DNA of 31,495 bases from JAJKIP01 sp040509055 (GTDB lineage Bacteria; Bacteroidota; Bacteroidia; Chitinophagales; Chitinophagaceae): assembly GCA_040509055.1 (NCBI GenBank), contig JBEVLT010000407.1, positions 1-31,495 of the forward strand, in the 5' to 3' direction. This document shows, piece after piece, positions 1 through 8,520 of this stretch; position 1 is the stretch's first letter; the number at the start of each line of letters is the position of its first letter. A program made the position numbers and the translations under genes. The notes below the pieces were generated by a model. It worked only from the letters and a program-made list of their open reading frames with translations. It had not been told where the DNA came from and ran no database searches.

Positions 1-1
1 A

Positions 2-847
2 TACCGCGGTTCCGGCCCCAGCCGTGCTGCGCGGTATGGCGCCGCGGCCGTCATTGTCAGAAGCATGAGCCACAGCACGGACAATATACCGCATACCGGC
101 GCCACGCGATACGATTCTATGTATGCAAAAATTCCTGCCGTAGCCGTAGGCTTGCAGGATGCCGACTGGCTGAGCGACAAGCTGAACGTGCAGTCCGTCA
201 TCGGCCGGATTCAAACCAACGGGCATTTTCTGCCGGATACCATCGGTCATAACGTGATTGGCGAACTGGCCGGTACCGAATTCCCGGATCAGATCATCAC
301 GGTAGGCGGACATCTCGATAGCTGGGACAATTGCGAAGGTGCACATGATGACGGCGCCGGCATTGTACAAACCATCGAAATACTCAGGGCCTTCAAAGCC
401 ATCGGATACCGGCCCCGGCATACGATACGTTTTGTCCTGTTTGCTAACGAAGAGAATGGCCTGCGTGGCGGAACCAGGTATGCAGAAGAAGCCAAAGCAA
501 AAAAAGAAAAACACCTGTTTGCGCTGGAAAGCGATGCCGGCGGATTTACGCCGCGTGCCTTCGGCTTCCAGGTCACCGATGCCCAGTTTGCCAAAGTGAT
601 GAGCTGGAGAGAGCTGATCGCTCCATATGGATGCAGTGAATTTACGAGAGGAGGAGGCGGTGCCGACATTGGTCCGCTGCGGGACCAGGGCACGGCGCTG
701 GCCGGGTTGTCGCCCGATTCACAACGGTATTTCGATTATCACCACGCCCGCAACGATGTATTTGAAGCCGTGAACAAACGCGAGCTGGAGCTGGGGGCCA
801 TCAATATGGCGGCATTGATCTATCTGGTAGATCAGCATGGCCTGTAA
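2..847 (+). CDS. M28 family zinc peptidase (carboxypeptidase Q-like), 5' end outside the window
   Basis: This is the C-terminal part of an M28 aminopeptidase/carboxypeptidase, an enzyme with two zinc ions that trims peptides outside the cytoplasm. The frame is open from the first bases of the window, so the ATG at 65 is internal: the codons before it read as a normal PA-domain end (RYGAAAVIVRS). All five usual M28 metal ligands appear in order: H in GGHLDSW, D in HDDGAG, E in FANEENG, D in LESDAGG and H in YHHARND. The length and motif spacing fit the PGCP/carboxypeptidase Q branch. The signal peptide would lie upstream and cannot be seen. The gene converges on the M1 peptidase gene 30 bases away. 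The family is certain; the substrate is not known. Confidence 0.9.
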   Translation, partial: YRGSGPSRAARYGAAAVIVRSMSHSTDNIPHTGATRYDSMYAKIPAVAVGLQDADWLSDKLNVQSVIGRIQTNGHFLPDTIGHNVIGELAGTEFPDQIITVGGHLDSWDNCEGAHDDGAGIVQTIEILRAFKAIGYRPRHTIRFVLFANEENGLRGGTRYAEEAKAKKEKHLFALESDAGGFTPRAFGFQVTDAQFAKVMSWRELIAPYGCSEFTRGGGGADIGPLRDQGTALAGLSPDSQRYFDYHHARNDVFEAVNKRELELGAINMAALIYLVDQHGL

Positions 848-850
848 GGA

Positions 851-872
851 CGTAAACCTGTAAGATTTTACG
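851..872. terminator. weak stem between convergent peptidase genes
   Basis: CGTAAA (851-856) and TTTACG (867-872) form a 6-bp inverted repeat with a 10-base loop in the 30-base gap between the M28 and M1 genes. It is A/T-rich and has no clear T-run, so a two-way terminator role is only a suggestion. Confidence 0.25.
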
Positions 873-877
873 CGTTA

Positions 878-2830
878 TTACTTTATCACCAGCTTCTTCA
901 CGGCTATCCTTCCTTTCCCTTTCAGCTGAATGATATATACGCCCGGCTGGAGAGCGGTCTCAATGGTTTGGCGGGTGGAGCCGCTGCCCAGTACCTGCTG
1001 CCGCAGCAGTTTGCCCGTGGCATCGTACACTTCCACCTTGTCAAACCAGTTGCGCGGGTATTGCAGCGTTACCGGGCCGGGTGACGGGTTGGGGGACACG
1101 GTCACTTCGCTGCTGACATTGACGGGATCGCTGATGGCTGTGACGATCGAGCCCACCTTGTTTATTACCCAGTTGTTGGGATCCACCACCACGCCGGCAG
1201 GTACCCTGTTGGACCTGAATTTGAACACCTGGTTGTTGGTGGTCATATATACTTTGACGGTCGTATCGCCAAGATTGGTATTGATGGTGAACTCATATAA
1301 TCCTTTGAAAAAAGGCGTGACCGACGGGGCGCTCACCGTTTGGTTCACGAGCAGCTGAATGGTATCCTGCCCGCGGGCGTATGTTACATTGAACGTTGGG
1401 TATCCCTGGCCATAATACCATTGATTGAAAAAGTCGGTAAAATTCTTGCCGCTGGCGGCTTCGGCTACAGCTTTGAAATCGTCTGCCGTAGCGACGGAGT
1501 CTTTGAACGTCTGTTGAAAATTCTTCAGGGTCTGGAAGAACACATTATCGTCCTGCATTTCGAACCGGATCGTATGAATGATAGCCGATCCTTTGTTGTA
1601 GGAGAGCCGGCTGCTGAAGATGCGGTTTTCGTCGAACAGCGATGCATCCGGTACGAATACGCTGCCCGTGGGGGATGTCATCACATCGTTGTGGATGGAC
1701 AGCATGTAAGCGGCCGGTGTAGTACCGAACAGGGCCGGCAGCTTTTCGATCATCAGGTATTCGCTGTAGCTGGCAAAACCTTCGTTGATCCAGATATGGT
1801 TCCAGGTGGCGCAGGTCACATTGTCGCCAAACCACTGGTGGCCGAGCTCATGGGCTACCAGCGTATTGCCAAAGCTGCTCATGGTGCTCATGGTCTGGTG
1901 TTCCATACCGCCGCCGATATTGGCCTGCAGGTGACCGTATTTTTCATTTTTAAAAGGATAAAGACCATACAATTCGCTCATTTTCTCGATAAAAGGAGGC
2001 GTGCGGTCCAGATTGGCCTTGTTGGCATTGAAATAGGCTGTGGTATTAAGAATGTAATGCTGCACCAGGATGGAGTCGGGTGCCATGGCTGCCGGTTTTG
2101 CATAGTTCTTATACTCCATGTAATTGCCTACCGAAAAGCAGGGCATGTAGTAGCTCATCGGATACCGTGTTTTCCACTCGTATCTTTTTTTGCCGCCGGG
2201 CATATCGGTAGTGCCGGTCAGCAAGCCGTTGGAGCCTGCCATGTTTGGCGGCGTGGTGGTGATCCAGATATCGGCCGAATCGATTTTGTCTTTGAGAAAC
2301 TGCTTGGCCGGGAACCATTCTCTTGCCTGGTAACTTTCGGAGAGCGTAGCCGTATAAAGCAGTCCGCCTGAATTGCCTGAAAACACCCCGGTAGCATTGG
2401 CCGTGCCCCGGTAATAAAACAATACACTGACCTGGCTGCCGGCAGGAATGGCGGGGATCAGGCGGATAAAGACAAAATCATTTGCCTGCTGGAAGCTGAG
2501 TTTGGTCCCGTTTACAAATACCGAATCGACGATCATGTTACTTTTCAGCTCGGTGATGAACGAGTCCAGCGGCTGCAGGGCCTTTGCTACGGTTAGCGCG
2601 GTGCCTGCTATGCTGCGATTATTGGGTTCAGCGCTCAGGTCCAGCTTCAGGTACTTCACATCGTATTTGTCCATCGATGGGTATTGGAAGTAGTTCAGCT
2701 GCTGTTCGCGTGCGGTAGAAGAAAAATGGCTGCATTTTTCCCGGCAGGCCGGAAACAAGTCGTCCGTCGTTTGTGCAAAGCCGCTCAGGGCGGATAAAAA
2801 GCCTGCCAGCAGGATAAAATAATTGCGCAT
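878..2830 (-). CDS. secreted M1 family metallo-aminopeptidase with type IX secretion sorting domain
   Basis: A 650-aa zinc aminopeptidase of the M1 family. A signal peptide (MRNYFILLAGFLSALSGFAQ) is followed by the N-terminal beta domain. The catalytic domain holds the substrate-binding motif GGMEH (307-311), the zinc motif HELGH (327-331) with the third ligand Glu350 at the standard 18-residue spacing, and the downstream YNKG tyrosine. The last ~75 residues (from about VSPNPSPGPVTLQ to KKLVIK) form a type A C-terminal sorting domain, with PNP, then VYDATGKLL, then GVYIIQL. This means export through the type IX system and surface anchoring or release, which agrees with gldB further along. The ATG at 2830 gives a clean signal peptide. 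The gene sits 50 bases downstream of argH on the same strand but has no metabolic link to arginine synthesis. It probably feeds on peptides. Confidence 0.93.
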   Translation of the reverse strand: MRNYFILLAGFLSALSGFAQTTDDLFPACREKCSHFSSTAREQQLNYFQYPSMDKYDVKYLKLDLSAEPNNRSIAGTALTVAKALQPLDSFITELKSNMIVDSVFVNGTKLSFQQANDFVFIRLIPAIPAGSQVSVLFYYRGTANATGVFSGNSGGLLYTATLSESYQAREWFPAKQFLKDKIDSADIWITTTPPNMAGSNGLLTGTTDMPGGKKRYEWKTRYPMSYYMPCFSVGNYMEYKNYAKPAAMAPDSILVQHYILNTTAYFNANKANLDRTPPFIEKMSELYGLYPFKNEKYGHLQANIGGGMEHQTMSTMSSFGNTLVAHELGHQWFGDNVTCATWNHIWINEGFASYSEYLMIEKLPALFGTTPAAYMLSIHNDVMTSPTGSVFVPDASLFDENRIFSSRLSYNKGSAIIHTIRFEMQDDNVFFQTLKNFQQTFKDSVATADDFKAVAEAASGKNFTDFFNQWYYGQGYPTFNVTYARGQDTIQLLVNQTVSAPSVTPFFKGLYEFTINTNLGDTTVKVYMTTNNQVFKFRSNRVPAGVVVDPNNWVINKVGSIVTAISDPVNVSSEVTVSPNPSPGPVTLQYPRNWFDKVEVYDATGKLLRQQVLGSGSTRQTIETALQPGVYIIQLKGKGRIAVKKLVIK

Positions 2831-2850
2831 GTACCGGGTTTATGGCCTAA

Positions 2851-2874
2851 AGGTAAGAAGAGAAACCCTTACCT
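2851..2874 (-). terminator. possible argH operon terminator stem
   Basis: AGGTAAG (2851-2857) and CTTACCT (2868-2874) form a perfect 7-bp inverted repeat with a 10-base loop, six bases after the argH stop in transcription order. Only a short T tract follows, so it may be a weak terminator or an mRNA-end stabiliser for the arginine operon. Confidence 0.35.
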
Positions 2875-2880
2875 GCGGCC

Positions 2881-4218
2881 CTACCCAAGCAGCCTGCCGA
2901 TGGCCTCGTGTACGGAGGCAAACGGAAATGAGTTCAGCACCTTGTTCATTTGCTGCCTGATCCCAAGCGTGCCCAGGTTGCCGATGCTGCCTTCGTGTGT
3001 ATGGTGAATCTGCGGGTCGTATTGAAACAGGCCGGCTTCGATCTCTGCCCCTACCTTTTTGTAAGCGTCCCGAAAGGGGAGCCCGGCATTGACGAGCCGG
3101 TTCACTTCTTCCACGCTGAAAAGGTATTTGTACTTTTCGTCGTCGAGTATATTCTCCTTAATCGTGATATTCGAAAGCATCAGGCCGGCCATGTCAAGAC
3201 AATCCCTGAGTGTACGGAAAGCGGGAAACAGGTGTTCTTTTAGCAGCTGCAGGTCCCGGTGATAGCCGGATGGCAGGTTGGTGGTCATCAGCATGATCTC
3301 GTTGGGCAGGGCCTTGATCCGGTTGCAGTGTGAGCGGATGAGCTCAAATACATCCGGGTTTTTTTTGTGCGGCATGATGCTGCTGCCGGTAGTGAGCGTG
3401 GCAGGAAAGCTGATGAAGCCAAAATTCTGGTTCAGGTACAGGCAGGCATCCATGCTCAGCCGGGCCAGGGTATCGGCTACATTGGCCAGGGATTGTGCTA
3501 CGATCCGCTCAGCCTTGCCTCTTCCCATCTGGGCATATACCACGTTGTAGTTCAGGTCGTCAAAGCCAAGCAATTCCGTGGTGAGTTTGCGGTTGATCGG
3601 GAACGAAGAGCCGTATCCGGCGGCAGAGCCGAGGGGGTTCTTGTTCACCACGTCGTATGCCGCTTTCAGCGTGATGGCATCGTCGGCCAGGCTTTCCGCA
3701 TAGGCGCCGAACCACAGGCCAAATGACGAAGGCATAGCCAGTTGCAGGTGAGTGTAGCCGGGTAGCAGCTGGTCTTTGTATTTCTCGCTTTGCGTCTGCA
3801 GCAGCTCGAAAAAAGGTTGAATAGCCTTGACCAGCTCTTCCAGCTCATTGCGCAGGAACAGCTTGATGTCCACAAGTACCTGGTCGTTACGGCTGCGGGC
3901 GCTATGTATCTTTTTACCGGTATCGCCCAGCTGCCGGGTCAGCAACAGCTCCACCTGGGAGTGGATATCTTCCACATCGTCCTGCAGCGTGAATGTACCG
4001 TTTTGTATCTCTGCATAAATTTGTTTCAGCCCGGTTTGCAGCTGCTCCAGCTCCTGCTGCGTCAGCAGCCCTACCGATTCCAGCATTTCGATATGTGCGA
4101 GCGAACCCAGCACATCGAAGGCTGCAAGGTACTGGTCCATTTCCCTGTCCCGGCCCACGGTGAACTGTTCTACCCTGCTCTCACCGGCGGGAGCATCGCC
4201 TTTTTGCCACAACTTCAT
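2881..4218 (-). CDS. argH: argininosuccinate lyase
   Basis: The last enzyme of arginine synthesis: it splits argininosuccinate into arginine and fumarate in the cytoplasm. The 445 residues match the family (E. coli 457). Signature parts of the fumarase/aspartase superfamily are visible: HSARSRND (105-112), GYTHLQ (154-159) and the catalytic loop GSSIMPHKKNP (278-288), which carries the active-site Ser. It is the last gene of the arginine operon. Its ATG (4216-4218) overlaps the TGA of the upstream deacylase (4215-4217) as ATGA, so the two are probably translationally coupled. A small stem follows the stop codon. Nothing looks broken. Confidence 0.97.
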   Translation of the reverse strand: MKLWQKGDAPAGESRVEQFTVGRDREMDQYLAAFDVLGSLAHIEMLESVGLLTQQELEQLQTGLKQIYAEIQNGTFTLQDDVEDIHSQVELLLTRQLGDTGKKIHSARSRNDQVLVDIKLFLRNELEELVKAIQPFFELLQTQSEKYKDQLLPGYTHLQLAMPSSFGLWFGAYAESLADDAITLKAAYDVVNKNPLGSAAGYGSSFPINRKLTTELLGFDDLNYNVVYAQMGRGKAERIVAQSLANVADTLARLSMDACLYLNQNFGFISFPATLTTGSSIMPHKKNPDVFELIRSHCNRIKALPNEIMLMTTNLPSGYHRDLQLLKEHLFPAFRTLRDCLDMAGLMLSNITIKENILDDEKYKYLFSVEEVNRLVNAGLPFRDAYKKVGAEIEAGLFQYDPQIHHTHEGSIGNLGTLGIRQQMNKVLNSFPFASVHEAIGRLLG

Positions 4219-5285
4219 ATCACTTTATTTAGCAGCTGAATATACAATGCAATGCCATCGCGGATCTCATCGGTATAAATATATTCATCCGCCGTATGGC
4301 TGCGGGCGCTGTCGCCGGGTCCCATTTTCAGGGCAGGAAACGGCATCAGTGCTTTGTCGGAGGTAGTCGGAGAGCCGTAGTAGCTTCTGCCCAGTGAAAT
4401 GCCGGCCTGTACCAGCGGGTGGTCCATGGCGATAGCAGTCGATTTCATCCGCGTGGTGCGGGGCTTGAACTGGCTTTTGATATTTTCTTTTAACGAAGCC
4501 AGTATTTCGTCAAATGTATACAGCTCGTTCACCCGTACGTCAATGACGAACCGGCATTGCGGCGGTACTACGTTGTGCTGCTGGTTCTCGGTCCCGATCA
4601 CGGTCACCGTCATGCGCGATTCGCCGAGCAGCGGGCTTACTTTTTCAAACCTGCAGTGGCGTATCCAATTGATGTCTTCAAGGGCGATGTAAAGTGCATT
4701 CTCTCCTTCGTTCCGGGCTGCATGGCCGGCGCGCCCCTGGGCGATGCAGTCGATGACCATCAGCCCGCGTTCGGCTACCGCCATGTCCATTTTTGTGGGT
4801 TCGCCTACGATGCCGAAGTCGATATGGCCCAGGTAGGGCAATACCAGCTCGATGCCATTTACCCCGCTGATCTCTTCTTCGGCACTAGCGGCAAATACCA
4901 CGTTGTGGTTCAGATCGCTTTTATCATAGAAATATAAAAAGGTGGCGATCAGGCTCACCAGGCAGCCGCCGGCATCGTTACTACCGAGGCCATACAGCTT
5001 CCCATCCTCCTCCACCGGCTCAAAAGGGTCACGCGTGTATTTGGCATTTGGCTTTACGGTATCATGGTGCGAATTGAGCAGTACGCTTGGCCGCGACTCA
5101 TCGTAGTGCCTGTTTTTAGCATAGATGTTATTGCCTACGCGGGCGTGCTCTACGCCCAGCGATGTAAAAAACGCGCAGATGAGCTCTGCTGTTTCGTTTT
5201 CTTCCTTGGAAAACGAGGGGGTGGCAATCAGTTGCTTCAGCAGGCCGATAGCCTGGTCCGTCAGTGTATGAAGATCAGTATTCAT
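4215..5285 (-). CDS. argE: M20 family N-acylornithine/N-acylcitrulline deacylase (ArgE-like)
   Basis: A 356-aa M20 metallo-deacylase. The metal ligands are in place: HHD (73-75), Asp104 in GLGSNDAGG, the Glu pair in ASAEEE (about 136-137), GEPT (161-164) and a late His in ARSHTADE. In this operon its substrate should be the N-acyl-citrulline made by ArgF', releasing citrulline for ArgG. If the pathway is succinylated, as argued for argF', it would be an N-succinylcitrulline desuccinylase rather than a deacetylase; the sequence alone does not settle this. There is no argJ-type transacetylase in the cluster, so a linear pathway with a hydrolytic deacylase is expected. It overlaps argB by 11 bases and argH by 4. 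Confidence 0.9.
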   Translation of the reverse strand: MNTDLHTLTDQAIGLLKQLIATPSFSKEENETAELICAFFTSLGVEHARVGNNIYAKNRHYDESRPSVLLNSHHDTVKPNAKYTRDPFEPVEEDGKLYGLGSNDAGGCLVSLIATFLYFYDKSDLNHNVVFAASAEEEISGVNGIELVLPYLGHIDFGIVGEPTKMDMAVAERGLMVIDCIAQGRAGHAARNEGENALYIALEDINWIRHCRFEKVSPLLGESRMTVTVIGTENQQHNVVPPQCRFVIDVRVNELYTFDEILASLKENIKSQFKPRTTRMKSTAIAMDHPLVQAGISLGRSYYGSPTTSDKALMPFPALKMGPGDSARSHTADEYIYTDEIRDGIALYIQLLNKVI

Positions 5286-6066
5286 TGGTCAGGGTGGTGC
5301 CTTTTGTTCCGGTTACCAGTTCATCCAGTTCCTCTGCTTTGCCGATGATCACTTTTTTTACACCGCTTTGCAGGGCGGCAAAAGCATTGTCCAGTTTGGG
5401 GATCATACCGGCAAATATTTTTCCGTCCGCTTTCAGTTGCTGATAATAGCCAGCATCGATCGAAGGAATAACGGTGGTATCATCGTTGGCATCGAGCAGG
5501 ACACCGCTTTTTTCAAACGAATAGATCAGCCGGGTGTCGTACTCGCTGCTCAGTGCCTTTGCCACTTCCTGGGCGATGGTGTCGGCATTGGTATTCAGCA
5601 GCTGGCCTTTTTTATCGTGCGTAATCGGCGCGATGACGATGGCCAGCCCCAGCTCCAGCTGCAGTTGCAGGAAAGCGGTGTGGATAGCATCGATATCACC
5701 GGCGAAGCCGTAGTCGATGGTGGGATGATTCCTTTTGTGCGCCAGTATCGCATTGCCATCTGCGCCGGTGATGCCGGTGGCCGGGCAGTCATTGGCCTGC
5801 AGCTGCGCCACGATGTTCTTGTTGATATAGCCGGCATAGACCATGGTTACGATCTTCAGCGTTTCGGCGTCGGTAATCCTTCTGCCATCGACCATCTGCT
5901 GGGGAATGTTCATGGCTTCTGCCACACGGGTGGCCAGTTTGCCGCCGCCGTGCACCAGTACTTTCTTTCCTTCCAGCCGGGCAAATGCCTGTAGAAAAGA
6001 AGAAAGCCGGGACGCATCGTCGATGATGTTGCCGCCGATCTTGATGATATATAGTTGCTCGCTCAT
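5275..6066 (-). CDS. argB: N-acylglutamate kinase (acetylglutamate kinase family)
   Basis: An amino-acid kinase-family enzyme that phosphorylates the gamma-carboxylate of N-acylglutamate, the second step of the pathway. Motifs: the lysine in IIKIGGN at the N-terminus, the glycine loop LVHGGGK (about 37-43), the substrate arginines in DGRRITDAETL and the AGYINKNIV segment. The length of about 263 aa is normal for forms without the N-terminal helix that gives arginine-sensitive hexamers, so strong arginine feedback is not predicted. The frame extends to a TTG at 6072, but the ATG at 6064-6066 is preferred because it starts directly at MSEQLYIIKIGG. It is preceded by an unusual A/T-rich gap after argF' and overlaps the deacylase gene by 11 bases. 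Confidence 0.95.
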   Translation of the reverse strand: MSEQLYIIKIGGNIIDDASRLSSFLQAFARLEGKKVLVHGGGKLATRVAEAMNIPQQMVDGRRITDAETLKIVTMVYAGYINKNIVAQLQANDCPATGITGADGNAILAHKRNHPTIDYGFAGDIDAIHTAFLQLQLELGLAIVIAPITHDKKGQLLNTNADTIAQEVAKALSSEYDTRLIYSFEKSGVLLDANDDTTVIPSIDAGYYQQLKADGKIFAGMIPKLDNAFAALQSGVKKVIIGKAEELDELVTGTKGTTLTNEY

Positions 6067-6162
6067 GGTCAATTGTCTGGTTGTGTAATGTAAATTGAAT
6101 ATTGATCAGTGAGTGTTTAAATATTCAATATCCGGCAGCTATCAACAGACAACACTCAATCG
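6067..6162. repeat. A/T-rich spacer with nested inverted repeats inside the arginine operon
   Basis: This is the largest gap in the operon. It carries the 9-bp inverted repeat TTGAATATT (6095-6103)/AATATTCAA (6120-6128), a second pair GAGTGTT (6111-6117)/AACACTC (6151-6157), and an imperfect outer pair TTGTCTGGTTG/CAACAGACAA. The composition differs sharply from the coding sequence on both sides. It could form an RNA structure that sets argB expression relative to argF', or it could be a dispersed intergenic repeat. Confidence 0.5.
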
Positions 6163-7122
6163 TCAACGTCCGCTGCCTTTTAAAATCTCTTCCAGTACTG
6201 CCTGCGCCGCCCACACGCGGTTGGCCGCCTGCTGCGTCACCAGGCTGTTCGGGCCGTCCAGCACCTCATCGCTCAGTTCCACGTTGCGCCGCACCGGCAG
6301 GCAGTGCATTACTTTGGCGTGATTGGTTGGCTGCAGCTTTTCATTGGTCAGCATCCATTCCGGGTCGTTGCTGTAGATCCTTCCGTAGTCGTTGTATGTG
6401 CTCCAGTTCTTCACGTACACAAAGTCAGCATCTTTCAGGGCGGCATCCTGGTCATGCGTGATCGTGGCCCCCTTGGTAAATTCTTCGCTCAGCTCGTAGT
6501 CTTCGGGATGCGTGATCACGAAATCGGCCTTGCCCCAGGCATTGATCCACTGGGAAAAACTGTTGGCCACGCACTGCGGCAGCGGCTTTACATGGGGTGC
6601 CCAGCTCAGTACGATCTTTGGTTTGCGTTTTTCCGCAAACGCTTCGGTGATCGTGATCACATCCGTGAGCGATTGCAGGGGATGGAGCGTGGCGCTTTCC
6701 AGGCTTACTACGGGTATGCCCGCGTATTTGATGAATTGCTTGATGAACAGTTCGCTGTAATCCTCCTCGCGGTTTTTGAGCGAAGGAAAGGTACGGATGG
6801 CCAGGATATCGAAATAATTGCCGAAAACTGGGGCTGCATCTTTTACGTGCTCCACCGTGCTGCCGCTCATGATCGCTTCTTCTTCAAACTCAAGCGCCCA
6901 TCCCTCGTTGCCTACATTGAAGACAATGGCTTCCATGCCCAGCTGCTGGGCGGCGATCTGCGTACTCAGCCGGGTGCGCATGCTGGGGTTCAGAAACAGG
7001 CAGCCGATACGCTTACCGGCGCCGAGGGTCTTGCTTTTCAGGGGATCGGCTTTGAACGATAAGGCTTTTTGCACCAGCGCATCGATATCGCCTGCATCCT
7101 GTACCGAAACGAACTGCTTCAT
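6163..7122 (-). CDS. argF': N-succinylornithine (or N-acetylornithine) carbamoyltransferase, ArgF' type
   Basis: A transcarbamylase of the branch that carbamoylates an N-acylated ornithine instead of free ornithine. It has 319 aa, with the carbamoyl-phosphate loop NPSMRTR (45-51), the HPLQSLTD loop and HCLPVRRN near the C-terminus. In Xanthomonas acetylornithine transcarbamylase the deciding residue is Glu92, and in Bacteroides fragilis succinylornithine transcarbamylase it is Pro90. Published mutants of Glu92 to Pro, Ser, Ala or Val all switch the Xanthomonas enzyme to succinylornithine. Here the aligned position is Val90 (MSGSTVEHVKDA), so N-succinylornithine is the predicted substrate; this is inference by alignment from memory. 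The gene follows the 63-aa membrane protein by 20 bases. Confidence 0.92.
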   Translation of the reverse strand: MKQFVSVQDAGDIDALVQKALSFKADPLKSKTLGAGKRIGCLFLNPSMRTRLSTQIAAQQLGMEAIVFNVGNEGWALEFEEEAIMSGSTVEHVKDAAPVFGNYFDILAIRTFPSLKNREEDYSELFIKQFIKYAGIPVVSLESATLHPLQSLTDVITITEAFAEKRKPKIVLSWAPHVKPLPQCVANSFSQWINAWGKADFVITHPEDYELSEEFTKGATITHDQDAALKDADFVYVKNWSTYNDYGRIYSNDPEWMLTNEKLQPTNHAKVMHCLPVRRNVELSDEVLDGPNSLVTQQAANRVWAAQAVLEEILKGSGR

Positions 7123-7142
7123 GTTTCCGACTTGAGTTTTGT

Positions 7143-7334
7143 TTATGCTTCTTTATTAAAACAGATGACGAATAACGCAATCGCCAGGTAAGATACCGCG
7201 GCCGCAAAGATCCGCCATGCTGAACCCGGGCATGTCTTTTCACCAATCATTGCTGCCGGGGCAACATTCACGATGCCGGGACCCGCAACCAGGAAAACCA
7301 GGATGCCGATGATCCCTTTTCCTGAACTTTTCAT
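7143..7334 (-). CDS. unknown 63-aa two-helix membrane protein in the arginine operon
   Basis: I do not recognise this family. The protein has two hydrophobic segments (about residues 8-30 and 41-58) joined by a short loop with one Cys (GEKTCPGSAW), a Lys-rich N-terminus and a short NKEA tail, so it is probably an integral inner-membrane protein. Support that it is real: the ATG lies four bases after the argD stop, the stop lies 20 bases before the argF' ATG, and it fills that gap exactly in the operon direction. Two of its three Cys lie near or in the second helix and loop. A role linked to arginine or ornithine, for example as a transporter accessory or membrane tether, is only a guess from position. 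Confidence 0.65.
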   Translation of the reverse strand: MKSSGKGIIGILVFLVAGPGIVNVAPAAMIGEKTCPGSAWRIFAAAVSYLAIALFVICFNKEA

Positions 7335-7338
7335 TAGC

Positions 7339-8505
7339 TCACGCTTCGGTCACTGCTTCTTCTGTGGCTGTCAGCAACGCGATCTCTTCCTTCAGTGCCT
7401 CGATGAAATCTTCTGCATCTCTCTTTTTCAATGCCAGCGACGGCAGCAGGCGGATCACGTTGGGTTTGGCCTCGCCGGTGAAGATCTTCTGGTTCAGCAG
7501 CAGATTTTTCTTCAGGTCTTTCAGTTGTTCCGGCACGTCAAACCCGATCATCAGGCCACGGCCCCGTACATTCTTCAGCCGAGGAATAGCGGACAGTTCA
7601 TCTTTCAGGTATTTGCCTACCATTACGGCATTGCCCATCAGCTTTTCTTCTTCGATCGTTTCCAGCACTGCCAGTGCAGCCGCGCAGGCCAGGTGATTGC
7701 CGCCAAACGTAGTGCCGAGCTGGAAATGTTTGGGCTTGATATGCGGGGCAATGATGATACCGGCTACCGGGAAGCCGTTGCCCATTCCCTTTGCCAGGGT
7801 ATAGATATCGGCATTCACGCCGGCAAAATCATGACTGAAGAATTTTCCCGTCCTGCCATAGCCGCACTGCACGCTGTCGGCAATATACACGGCGCCGTAT
7901 TGGTCGCAGAGCGAGCGTATTTTTTTCAGGAACGATTCTTCCGCCACGTTGATACCGCCTACCCCCTGTATACCTTCGATGATGACGGCGGAGATTTCAT
8001 CTCCCTGTTTCTTGAAGCAGTTTTCCAGCGCCTTTGTATCGTTAAAGGGCAGGAAGATCACATTTTCCGTCTCGTTTACCGGGGCCACGTAGTTTTTGTT
8101 GTCCGTTACGGATACCGCCAGCGACGTGCGGCCATGGAAGGCTTTGCTGAACGCTACTACTTTTTTCCTGCCGTTGTGAAACGAAGCCAGCTTCAGTGCA
8201 TTTTCGTTCGCTTCCGCGCCGGAGTTGCACAGGAAAAGCTGGTAATCCGGTTTGCCCGAAATTTTACCCAGCTTTTCAGCCAGCTGCTGCTGCAGCGGTA
8301 TTTTAATGGAGTTGGAGTAAAAAGCGATCTTTTCCAGCTGCTCTTCGATGCGGCTTACCCAGTGCGGGTGCGTATGGCCGATGCTGATCACGGCGTGACC
8401 GCCGTAAAGGTCCAGGTACTGTTCGCCTTTGTCGTCCCATACATACGATCCTTTGGCTTTTACGATCGTAACGTCGTTGAGGGGATACACGTCGAAGAGA
8501 TTCAT
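7339..8505 (-). CDS. argD: N-acylornithine aminotransferase
   Basis: A PLP-dependent class III aminotransferase of 388 aa that converts N-acylglutamate semialdehyde to N-acylornithine with glutamate as amino donor. Visible motifs are the phosphate loop NSGAEANE (94-101), the Asp210 region IADSVQCGYGRTG and the PLP-binding lysine K239 in TLAKGMGNGFP. In this operon it should supply ArgF'. The DEVQxG box usual in the family reads DSVQCG here: the pyridine-nitrogen Asp is kept and the next residue is changed. The ATG at 8505 directly precedes MNLFDVYPLNDV, the normal N-terminus. It lies 15 bases after argC and 4 bases before the small membrane gene. Confidence 0.95.
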   Translation of the reverse strand: MNLFDVYPLNDVTIVKAKGSYVWDDKGEQYLDLYGGHAVISIGHTHPHWVSRIEEQLEKIAFYSNSIKIPLQQQLAEKLGKISGKPDYQLFLCNSGAEANENALKLASFHNGRKKVVAFSKAFHGRTSLAVSVTDNKNYVAPVNETENVIFLPFNDTKALENCFKKQGDEISAVIIEGIQGVGGINVAEESFLKKIRSLCDQYGAVYIADSVQCGYGRTGKFFSHDFAGVNADIYTLAKGMGNGFPVAGIIIAPHIKPKHFQLGTTFGGNHLACAAALAVLETIEEEKLMGNAVMVGKYLKDELSAIPRLKNVRGRGLMIGFDVPEQLKDLKKNLLLNQKIFTGEAKPNVIRLLPSLALKKRDAEDFIEALKEEIALLTATEEAVTEA

Positions 8506-8520
8506 GCGTTGGTTATTTTT

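Noticed and set aside
1340..2371. Long plus-strand open frame opposite the M1 peptidase gene
   Set aside because: It lies entirely over a well-supported gene with complete motifs, has no recognisable domain and is explained by codon bias of the opposite strand.
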